Part shown: piece by piece, positions 36,134 to 43,071 of the stretch
How the letters are laid out: every line of letters starts with the position of its first letter
How positions within the stretch are numbered: position 1 is the stretch's first letter
Assembly: GCF_042747725.1 (NCBI RefSeq)
Contig: NZ_JBHZGO010000113.1
Coordinates: forward strand, 1 to 64,000
Reading direction: 5' to 3'
Source: FACHB-T130 sp042747725
Lineage (GTDB): Bacteria; Cyanobacteriota; Cyanobacteriia; Cyanobacteriales; FACHB-T130
DNA: 64,000 nucleotides
Made by a program: the position numbers and the translations under genes
The notes under the pieces: model-generated
The model's input: only the letters and a program-made list of their open reading frames with translations
Told to the model about the DNA's origin: nothing
Database searches by the model: none

Positions 36134-37882
36134 ATGAGTCAGGCAGAAGGGAGCAAACTCAAACTGATGGTGGTTGATGACGAGCATGACAACCTAGATT
36201 TACTCTATCGGACATTTCGGCGAGATTTTCGCGTCTTCAAAGCCGACAGTGCCTTCAGCGCCATCCAAGTTTTGGACACGGAAGGGGAAATGGCTGTAAT
36301 TATTTCCGACCAGCGCATGCCCCAAATGAATGGAACCGAATTCTTAAGTAAAACAGTTGAGCGCTTTCCCGATACCATTCGGATTCTCCTAACCGGCTAC
36401 ACTGATGTCGAAGATTTGGTGGATGCGATTAACTCCGGTCAGGTGTTCAAATACATCACCAAACCCTGGAACCCGGAGAACCTGAAAGCAGTGGTTCAAC
36501 AAGCCTCGGAAACTTACCGAGTGCTAAAGCAAAGGACGAACGAACTGCGCCGCGCCTTGCGCCGAGAAGAACTCTTCAATGCAGTGACAACGGCAATTCG
36601 GGAGTCGCTGGATTACCAGAGTATGCTGCAAACAGTTGCCAATACCATTGGTCAAGCTTTTGAGGCTAGCTGTTGCATTTTGCGACCCGTGGAGAGCGAT
36701 CGCTTGACAAGCGAAGTTTTTTTCTACCCAGATCCCAATGCCCAAGCCGAGAATCCGGAACCCCCATTGCCCCAACACGACTCAGACTCTTTACTGCAAG
36801 CAGCCCTGGAAAGTCGTAAGATCCAACTCGCTCAAGGCGAACAAGGGGGAACAAGCTACACTCAGTTGGGGGTGCCGCTGATCTTCCAGCAGCAGGTGCT
36901 ATCGGTTCTCTGCCTCTATCAAGAAAATAGCGATCGCCTCTGGGCACCCGAAGAAGTTCAGCTGATAGAAGGCGTCGCCGAACAAGCCGCTTTGGCACTT
37001 TCTCAGGCGAAACTCTACCAGCGCACGCAGCAGCAGGCTCAGCAAATGCGTGCCGAACTAGAAGTTGCTCGTCAAATTCAAAACAACCTCCTCCGCCAAA
37101 GTTGGCCTGAAGTAGACGGGATGCAGGTGCAAGCCTGCTGCGTCGCCGCCAGAGAAGTAGGGGGTGATTTTTTTGAAGTGTACGTCCATCCCCAAGGCGA
37201 TGTTTGGATAGGAGTCGGAGATGTCTCTGGTAAAGGCGTCCCAGCGGCTCTATTTATGGCAAGTGCAATTTCGATTCTGCGTCGGGAACTAGCTCAGGAA
37301 ATTTCTCCGGAGCCAGATGTCGTCATGCGGAATCTTAACAGCATTATGTCCAACGATCTAGTCAGTACCAACTGCTTTATCACGATGGTGCTGGCTCGTT
37401 ATACCCCAGCCACTCAAGAGCTAGTGTATGCCAACGCCGGTCACATCTATCCCTTAGTCTGGTCGAATCGGGAAGTCGTGCAACAAAGAGCGGCACCTAC
37501 TTCAGACTCGGCGCTGGAACCGAATTTTCTCAAGACTCGCGGCATCCCTTTGGGGATTTTACCCATCTGGAAAGCCAAGCAGGGGCAACTGACCTTAAAT
37601 TCAGGTGAAATTCTGCTACTGACGAGTGACGGGATTACCGAGGCGACTGTCACCCAAGAAAGTAGCCTTCGGTATACTGCTTCGCAAATCGCGCCGACGG
37701 CAGAGGGTAACACTGGCAGCTTTGAAGGTACGAGTAGTATGCTGACACAAGATGGGCTTTGGAAACTCGTATGCCTTGAGCCAGTGCCTTTCGATTTGAC
37801 TAACTTACTAGCGCGGATTCGAGAACACACCAATAACGTTCAGGAAGACGACCAAACCATACTCTCTCTGGAGGTTCTTTAA
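36134..37882 (+). CDS. REC-GAF-PP2C (RsbU-like) response regulator phosphatase
   Basis: 582 residues. Receiver (about 8-125; phospho-Asp in AVIISDQRMPQMNG, Lys in YITKPWNPENL), coiled coil, GAF (about 150-300) and a SpoIIE/RsbU-type PP2C Ser/Thr phosphatase with EVGGDFFEVY and GVGDVSGKGVPAALFM, whose Asp residues bind the metals. In such proteins phosphorylation of the receiver controls dephosphorylation of an anti-anti-sigma factor. The next gene, 4 bp downstream, is an RsbW-like kinase, which fits a partner-switching module. The anti-anti-sigma substrate is not in the window. Confidence 0.92.
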   Translation: MSQAEGSKLKLMVVDDEHDNLDLLYRTFRRDFRVFKADSAFSAIQVLDTEGEMAVIISDQRMPQMNGTEFLSKTVERFPDTIRILLTGYTDVEDLVDAINSGQVFKYITKPWNPENLKAVVQQASETYRVLKQRTNELRRALRREELFNAVTTAIRESLDYQSMLQTVANTIGQAFEASCCILRPVESDRLTSEVFFYPDPNAQAENPEPPLPQHDSDSLLQAALESRKIQLAQGEQGGTSYTQLGVPLIFQQQVLSVLCLYQENSDRLWAPEEVQLIEGVAEQAALALSQAKLYQRTQQQAQQMRAELEVARQIQNNLLRQSWPEVDGMQVQACCVAAREVGGDFFEVYVHPQGDVWIGVGDVSGKGVPAALFMASAISILRRELAQEISPEPDVVMRNLNSIMSNDLVSTNCFITMVLARYTPATQELVYANAGHIYPLVWSNREVVQQRAAPTSDSALEPNFLKTRGIPLGILPIWKAKQGQLTLNSGEILLLTSDGITEATVTQESSLRYTASQIAPTAEGNTGSFEGTSSMLTQDGLWKLVCLEPVPFDLTNLLARIREHTNNVQEDDQTILSLEVL

Positions 37883-37886
37883 GTAC

Positions 37887-38315
37887 ATGAAAACGGAGCT
37901 GCACGTACCAAGTGATTTGAAGTTTTTAACAATTGTTGAAAGCTGGCTTCTGGGATGTTTGGAAGTCGAACTGACCGACTCGGTGGATTGGCCTCGTCAA
38001 TCGAATCGCTTGCGATTGGCTTTGGTGGAAGCATACTCGAACGTGGTGCGTCATGCTCATAAGGAGCAACCAAATTTGCCCGTGCTAATTCGCCTAGAGT
38101 TAAAAAATCGGGATATTGCTCTAGAAATTTGGGATCACGGTCAGGGATTTGACTTATCAACTTATCTCCCGCCCAACCCTGATGATAAACAGGAAAGCGG
38201 TTATGGGTGGCTGATTATGAACAGGTTAATGGATCGGGTAGAGTATCGCTTACAAGTAAACGGTCGCAACTGTTTGAAGTTAGAAGCGAGTTTGCCAGAA
38301 GCCACAAAAGCATAG
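37887..38315 (+). CDS. RsbW-like anti-sigma factor / Ser-Thr kinase
   Basis: 142 residues of the HATPase_c_2 type. The N box is LALVEAYSNVVRHAH and the G1-like motif is IWDHGQGFDL, with SGYGWLIMNRLMD as the G2 region, as in RsbW/SpoIIAB. It would phosphorylate an anti-anti-sigma partner and may bind a sigma factor. It begins 4 bp after the PP2C phosphatase and must be co-transcribed with it; the two act in opposite directions on the same partner. Confidence 0.88.
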   Translation: MKTELHVPSDLKFLTIVESWLLGCLEVELTDSVDWPRQSNRLRLALVEAYSNVVRHAHKEQPNLPVLIRLELKNRDIALEIWDHGQGFDLSTYLPPNPDDKQESGYGWLIMNRLMDRVEYRLQVNGRNCLKLEASLPEATKA

Positions 38316-39175
38316 CACGTTGGGATTGATGGTCTTTTATCCCATCAGGGTGCCCAAAAGTTAGATTCATCAGTCTTCAATAGAGCTTTCCCGATTAAGC
38401 TAGATAGCCTGGGTTTCTCAACTGTTACAGGCAATTCAGCTAGGCTAGCCTGGGCGATCTGGAGTTAATATTAATAATTTCAAACACAAATTATTAATAA
38501 GTAGACGGACTTAATTATTTGTAGGATGGGTAGAGGGTAAGATTTGTAGCTTGGGTAGAGCTTAAAGGCTCAACCCAACGCCTCCCTTGTTTTGGTTGGG
38601 TTACTCTCCCTTGAAGGCTAAAGCCTTACGGCATGAACGCGCCTACGTTCCCAAGGTTCAACCTACATAAAATTTTTAGTTTAATTAGGTCTACCTACTT
38701 AATTACTAATAATAATTGATTAAAACAAATTTGAATTAAATATTTGATTAGGTAGATATTTTTTAAACGAACTGCCAAAGACAAGCGAAAAAGAGAAAGA
38801 AGAGGATTTTATAGCAATCATTTTCATGAATAATTTAGGATTGCTATAAAAATCCTAAAAGGATTGCTATATTACCGATTATCCATTACCTAAGCCAAGC
38901 GATCGCAGTTCAAATCGATTGTTATATAGCAGTCCAAAATGATTCTTGAAGTCGAGATCCCCGACTTCTCCAAGAAGTCGAGATCCCCGACTTCTCCAAG
39001 AAGTCGGGGATCTGAAGGGCTAGATAGCGTCAAGGGAAATTCAATTCCAGAACCAAGTTCTAATGCTGCTCTCATGTTGCTTTAAGATTTTAGCTAAATA
39101 CAATCACCATAATAAAGTCTTGATGGCGTGGTGATGTTTCGCTAAGTCAGCTTACCTAAAAATTGGAAAAAAACT
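38316..39175. other. AT-rich, repeat-bearing spacer
   Basis: 860 bp with no supported gene. It holds GTAGG...TTGGGT-type repeat fragments (38521-38670), a second copy of the TATAGCAAT-bounded repeat (about 38748-38850), and a 26-bp tandem repeat (38949-39012). The last 100 bp should hold the promoter of the Met-rich lipoprotein operon. Confidence 0.5.
38949..39012. repeat. 26-bp tandem hairpin repeat
   Basis: Units start at 38949, 38975 and 39001 with exact 26-bp spacing; each contains AAGTCGAGATCCCCGACTTC or a close form, itself a palindrome. The last unit is partial and reads AAGTCGGGGATC. Only two and a half units, no spacers, so not a CRISPR. Confidence 0.7.
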
Positions 39176-39658
39176 ATGAATTGGAAAGTATTTTGCGCGA
39201 TCGCTAGTTTGACCCTGACTGCTAGCCTAACTGCTTGTTCCAGCACTCCTGCCAGCAACAATCAGGCTGCTCCTGGTGCTTCTCCTGCTGCCGATAGCAG
39301 TCAGCCTGGTGATGCCATGATGAAAAAAGATGGCGATGCCATGATGAAAAAAGATGACGCCATGATGAAAAAAGATGGCGATGCCATGATGAAAAAAGAT
39401 GACGCCATGATGAAAAAAGATGGCGATGCCATGATGAAAGAAGGTAAAGCCATGATGAATAAAGGCAACGCCATGCTAAAAACCGATACCAACGCCATGA
39501 TGAAAAAAGAAAGCGAAGGCATGGTGAAAAAAGGTGAGGGCATGATGAAAAAAGGTGAGGGCATGATGAAAAATGATGCTGCCATGCTCAAACAGGGTGA
39601 CGCGATGATCAAACAAGGTGATGCGATGATGCAAGCATCCAAGACCAGCAAGCCCTAG
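39176..39658 (+). CDS. Methionine-rich MXKDX-repeat lipoprotein
   Basis: 160 residues. The signal peptide ends in the lipobox LTAC (Cys21), so the product should be a lipoprotein facing the periplasm. After a Ser/Pro/Ala linker, residues 45-150 consist of repeats such as DAMMKKDG, DAMMKKDD and GEGMMKKG, extremely rich in Met and Lys. This fits the pentapeptide MXKDX repeat family; in Azospira a member (MrpX) is a sacrificial methionine store that scavenges hypochlorite and is regenerated by an MsrP-type reductase. Here the gene leads an operon with an MsrP-like molybdoenzyme. Coding repeats at 39311-39440 are nearly identical, so unit number may vary. Confidence 0.85.
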   Translation: MNWKVFCAIASLTLTASLTACSSTPASNNQAAPGASPAADSSQPGDAMMKKDGDAMMKKDDAMMKKDGDAMMKKDDAMMKKDGDAMMKEGKAMMNKGNAMLKTDTNAMMKKESEGMVKKGEGMMKKGEGMMKNDAAMLKQGDAMIKQGDAMMQASKTSKP

Positions 39659-39705
39659 TAGCACTCTACCCATTTTTTCCAATAGTAACTAGGGGAGAGT
39701 GTTTG

Positions 39706-40317
39706 ATGGACAAGAACTTGCTACGGCGACGCCAGTTACTTTGGTATTTTGGGTTGGGAGTTGTGGGAGCGGGTTTAGCAACGACAACCCTCAAAAGTTC
39801 CAGAAAAACCGATACCTCTACCTTGTTGACTTCTACGAGAAGCGCTGCGTCAACTCCCGATGCTGTTGCTGCCTTACCTACAGCGGATAAGGCTTTACCT
39901 GAGTTTCAGGGAATTAGTCAGTGGATTAATTCTGATCCTGTGAAAACTTCAGACCTCAAAGGCAAAGTTGTGCTGGTGCAGTTCTGGACTTTTGCTTGCA
40001 TCAACTGCCAGCGCACCCTACCGTATATTACCCGTTGGCATCAGGAATATGCAGCTCAAGGACTCAAGGTAATTGGCATTCATACGCCTGAGTTTCCCTT
40101 TGAACGGGATGCAAACAATGTCAAAAGAGCGCTAAAGCAACACAAAATCGCTTATCCGGTTCCCCTAGATAACGAGTTCAAAACCTGGAACGCTTACAAC
40201 AACCAATATTGGCCTCACCTATTTTTGGCAGATCGTCAGGGTTTTGGGCGCTACGACCATATTGGGGAAGGCGCTTATGAGGAAACTGAACAGACTATTC
40301 GCCAACTATTAGGGTAG
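39706..40317 (+). CDS. Thioredoxin-like (TlpA-type) membrane-anchored redox protein
   Basis: About 204 residues from the ATG at 39706, which follows the ribosome site AGGGGAGAG. The N-terminus RRRQLLWYFGLGVVGAG is a hydrophobic export or anchor segment, with twin arginines possible for Tat. The thioredoxin domain has the active-site pair in FACINCQRTLPY (about residues 98 and 101) and a cis-Pro region near AYPVPLDNEF. It resembles TlpA/DipZ-type periplasmic thiol reductases, which take electrons from CcdA; ccdA follows 4 bp downstream. Preceded by the Met-rich lipoprotein gene with a gap of 47 bp. Confidence 0.87.
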   Translation: MDKNLLRRRQLLWYFGLGVVGAGLATTTLKSSRKTDTSTLLTSTRSAASTPDAVAALPTADKALPEFQGISQWINSDPVKTSDLKGKVVLVQFWTFACINCQRTLPYITRWHQEYAAQGLKVIGIHTPEFPFERDANNVKRALKQHKIAYPVPLDNEFKTWNAYNNQYWPHLFLADRQGFGRYDHIGEGAYEETEQTIRQLLG

Positions 40318-40321
40318 ATCG

Positions 40322-41014
40322 ATGAGTGTTTCTACCCTATCGATTGGTCTTGCCTTGCTGGGGGGAATTTTGACCGTGCTTTCACCCTGCGTGTTGCCGA
40401 TTCTGCCAGTGCTGTTGGGGCGATCGCTCTTTTCACATCGCTACGGTCCCGTTGCTTTAATGGCTGGATTGATAGCGGGTTTTGCGGTAGCGGGTAGTTT
40501 ACTGGGGGTGACGGCAAGCTGGTTTGCCGGATTAGCTAGCGTACTACGCAATGTAGCGATCGCTTTACTCCTAGTCATGGGTGTGCTATCTATTTTCCCC
40601 CAATGGAGTTACCGCCTGTTTGCTTACTTACATCTGGGCAATTGGATGCCAGAACCCGCACGGGTAGGATTATTCGGAGAATTCTGGCTGGGAACCCAGT
40701 TGGGTCTGCTTTGGACTCCCTGTGCGGGACCAGTTCTGGCTAGTATTCTAGTTTTGGCGGCTGTCAAACATCAGGTTGCAGGTTCCTTTGCGATGCTGGT
40801 TGCCTATGGTGTAGGGGCGGCGTTACCGCTGCTGGCGATCGCTTACGGAGGTCGCTATCTCAGCCGCAAATTGCTAAGCTTACGCTCCTATAGTACAGTT
40901 TTGCAGCGAGTGGGTGGCGTATTGGTGGCAGCGGGTGCGATCGCTATTCTCCTTGGTTGGGATGTACAGGTACAGCTTTGGCTAGCCCCTCTATTTCCAC
41001 CTCTACCCCTATAA
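40322..41014 (+). CDS. CcdA-family thiol electron transporter
   Basis: 230 residues with about six membrane segments. The two conserved cysteines of the CcdA/DsbD transmembrane family are in VLSPCVLPILPV (Cys23) and LLWTPCAGPVLAS (Cys134). It passes electrons from cytoplasmic thioredoxin across the membrane to a periplasmic thiol protein, most simply the thioredoxin-like product of the preceding gene (4-bp gap). Cytochrome c maturation is the classic CcdA role, but no ccs genes are adjacent. Confidence 0.9.
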   Translation: MSVSTLSIGLALLGGILTVLSPCVLPILPVLLGRSLFSHRYGPVALMAGLIAGFAVAGSLLGVTASWFAGLASVLRNVAIALLLVMGVLSIFPQWSYRLFAYLHLGNWMPEPARVGLFGEFWLGTQLGLLWTPCAGPVLASILVLAAVKHQVAGSFAMLVAYGVGAALPLLAIAYGGRYLSRKLLSLRSYSTVLQRVGGVLVAAGAIAILLGWDVQVQLWLAPLFPPLPL

Positions 41015-41047
41015 AATCATTCAAAAAATCCTAACTGATTAATATCT

Positions 41048-41653
41048 ATGACTTCTTCTACTCCCGCCCGAACTCCAACTCGTCGCCTACCAAATCAAGC
41101 AATTCTTGCCAAGATATTTCATTGGATTAATATCATTAGCTTGCTATTCATGATTACCAGCGGACTCCAAATTTACAATGCGAATCCAGTTTTTGGTGGA
41201 CGTAGTGGTTGGCATTTTCCGCCTTTGTTTGTACTAGGTGGTTGGCTAGGTGGAGGTAGACATTGGCATTTTGCTGCCATGTGGCTATTTGCGTTAAATT
41301 TGCTTTGGTATGGATTATATATTTTTATCACCAAGCGTTGGAAGCGTCGATTTATTGGTTCCAATGACCTGAAAGCGCTGCAAGTAAGTCAGAACCCAAA
41401 ACGCCAGACTTATGCATGGCATCGATTAGTTTATACTGCTATTATTCCTATCTTACTGCTTGCCATACTGAGCGGTCTTGGGATGTATAAGCCAGCACAA
41501 TTTCATTGGATTGTTGATATATTTGGTAGTTGGCAGGCACTGCGGGTAGTTCACTTTATGACAGTACCGACGGTGGTGATTTTTGCGATCGCCCACTCCT
41601 TACTGGGGCTAAAAGTAGGAGGTTCCCGTCTGCTCGAATCAATGTTTTGGTAA
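41048..41653 (+). CDS. b-type cytochrome, membrane subunit (cytochrome b561 / thiosulfate reductase type)
   Basis: 201 residues with about four membrane helices. Histidines at 25, 72, 74, 125, 169 and 183 are placed in or next to helices (KIFHWINIISLLF, HWHFAAMWLF, TYAWHRLVY, VVHFMTVPTVV, AHSLLGLKV), suitable for binding two b hemes, as in Ni-hydrogenase/formate-dehydrogenase-type cytochrome b. It ends 8 bp before the molybdopterin oxidoreductase gene and is the likely quinol-side electron donor to it, a role played by MsrQ (YedZ) in the standard MsrPQ system. It is not an obvious MsrQ by sequence. Confidence 0.85.
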   Translation: MTSSTPARTPTRRLPNQAILAKIFHWINIISLLFMITSGLQIYNANPVFGGRSGWHFPPLFVLGGWLGGGRHWHFAAMWLFALNLLWYGLYIFITKRWKRRFIGSNDLKALQVSQNPKRQTYAWHRLVYTAIIPILLLAILSGLGMYKPAQFHWIVDIFGSWQALRVVHFMTVPTVVIFAIAHSLLGLKVGGSRLLESMFW

Positions 41654-41661
41654 AGTATTTT

Positions 41662-42384
41662 ATGCATCCGATTCAAGTTCCCCGTCGCCTATTAACCCGC
41701 CGCCAACTGATTCAGTTATCTGGAATTTCTGGCATGGGTTTACTTCTGAGTAGTTGCGGTTCAAGTCTTTTTGAAGACATCGCCGGTAAAACCTTTGAAC
41801 CCCTCAACCAAAGTGTTGAAACTTTACTATTAAACCCTCAAAAGCCTGTTCCTGAATTTCCTGCCAGTGCAATTCAGCCAGATGCGCTGCTAATCAATAC
41901 GTTTGACTTAACCCCACAAATTGACCCGGAAAAGTTTAGTTTAACGATTGACGGTGATGTTAACAACCCGCTGCAATTAAGCATGGCAGATATTCAAAAA
42001 ATGCCCCTAACTTCGATGACAATTCGCCATATTTGCGTCGAGGGTTGGGCGGCAATTGTACAATGGGGTGGTATACGCTTGCAGGATTTAGTGGCTTTGG
42101 TGCAACCGAAAGCAAATGTCCGCTACGTTTACTTTAAGTCTGCTGATGGCTACTACGAAAGCTGGGATATTGCTTCAGCCCTGCATCCCCAAACCTTAAT
42201 GGCTTATCAAAAAAATGGTCAACCTTTATCAGTTGATAATGGTGCGCCTCTACGGTTGGCTTCACCAATTAAACTTGGCTACAAGCAGAGTAAGTGGGTG
42301 ACTCACATTATGCTAGTCAGCAATTTGTCACCCGCTAAGGGTTATTGGGAAGACCAAGGTTATGAGTGGTTTGGGGGGCTGTAG
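41662..42384 (+). CDS. Molybdopterin-dependent oxidoreductase, MsrP/sulfite-oxidase fold
   Basis: About 240 residues from ATG 41662 (MHPIQVPRRLLTRRQL); a frame extending upstream to 41530 lies inside the cytochrome gene and is rejected. The N-terminus has a Tat-like TRRQLIQLSG followed by hydrophobic residues and LLSSCG, a possible lipobox at Cys32, so it may be a Tat-exported lipoprotein. The sulfite-oxidase-fold domain has the Mo-binding Cys in RHICVEGW (Cys125), as in MsrP/YedY. MsrP reduces oxidised methionine in periplasmic proteins. Last gene of the five-gene operon; the Met-rich lipoprotein is its proposed substrate. Confidence 0.87.
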   Translation: MHPIQVPRRLLTRRQLIQLSGISGMGLLLSSCGSSLFEDIAGKTFEPLNQSVETLLLNPQKPVPEFPASAIQPDALLINTFDLTPQIDPEKFSLTIDGDVNNPLQLSMADIQKMPLTSMTIRHICVEGWAAIVQWGGIRLQDLVALVQPKANVRYVYFKSADGYYESWDIASALHPQTLMAYQKNGQPLSVDNGAPLRLASPIKLGYKQSKWVTHIMLVSNLSPAKGYWEDQGYEWFGGL

Positions 42385-42408
42385 GCAAGCTTGATTATTT
42401 TAAAAGGC

Positions 42409-42843
42409 TTAGCGTCGTAAATTTAGTAACTCTTGAGGAGATGCCAAAAGTTTGATTTTGGTGTAGACAATTTCCTGCTTTTGGTTGAGGATAAATATCC
42501 AAGAGACATTGACTCCAAAAACGGGAGTCTGGACTTTACCGCTAACCTGAATCTGCGTGTCACCATCCTCTAAAGTTGCGCTAATTCCTTCACGGGGAGA
42601 GAGAGTCATTCCCTTGGCTTCTGCTTGCAGGTAGGATGCGATCGCATCATGCCCCACAATGGGCGACTCAAACGGGGGATTCATTGCCCCATCCTCTGCA
42701 AACAAAGCAGCAGTTGCCTCAAAGTCGCCTGCATTCATCGTTTCAAAATAGCGTAGCACGACAGGCTCTGTTATTCCGGCAATTGTCAGCTCGGTGGTGG
42801 ATTCAGATTCGGAAGTTAAAAGTAGGTCGTCAGCTGGTGTCAT
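42409..42843 (-). CDS. C-terminal-domain homologue of orange carotenoid protein (CTDH)
   Basis: 144 residues with an NTF2 fold. It aligns along its whole length with the OCP C-terminal domain: VVLRYFETMNAGDFEA, LFAEDGAMNPPFESPIVG, GKVQTPVFGVNV and the ending LLASPQELLNL are nearly family identical. The Tyr and Trp that hydrogen-bond the ketocarotenoid in OCP (YFETMN and SWIFIL here) are kept. CTDHs bind a carotenoid as homodimers and quench singlet oxygen or deliver carotenoid to helical carotenoid proteins. Unlike several studied CTDHs it contains no cysteine. No HCP or OCP gene is beside it. It faces the redox operon (convergent) and is divergent from queG. Confidence 0.9.
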   Translation of the reverse strand: MTPADDLLLTSESESTTELTIAGITEPVVLRYFETMNAGDFEATAALFAEDGAMNPPFESPIVGHDAIASYLQAEAKGMTLSPREGISATLEDGDTQIQVSGKVQTPVFGVNVSWIFILNQKQEIVYTKIKLLASPQELLNLRR

Positions 42844-43071
42844 GGCATTTCCGGCAAATCACACCGATCAATATTAAACAAAAAAGCAGGTTTACACCTG
42901 CGCTTATGGAGGGATTCTTCAGAAATTTCCCGGTTTTGCGCCTTGACTGGTTTCAATATTGATTTACAAACTTTAATTAAACTTTCCCAAACCGAAATCC
43001 GAGAAACTATAATGATTCGGGTCAGATGCGATCGCGCGTTGCGCTGACTTGCCAGTTCGCCATCGTTGCCT

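Noticed and set aside
38949..39012. Possible CRISPR array
   Set aside because: The 26-bp units are directly adjacent with no spacers and no cas genes are near.
38890..39075. 61-codon minus-strand ORF upstream of the redox operon
   Set aside because: It crosses the 26-bp hairpin repeat and resembles no protein.
39301..39651. 116-codon minus-strand ORF opposite the Met-rich lipoprotein
   Set aside because: It is the antisense shadow of the repeats (FIMASPSF units); the plus strand has signal peptide, lipobox and operon context.
41530..41661. Upstream extension of the molybdopterin oxidoreductase
   Set aside because: The extension lies inside the cytochrome b gene; the ATG at 41662 gives a proper Tat signal.
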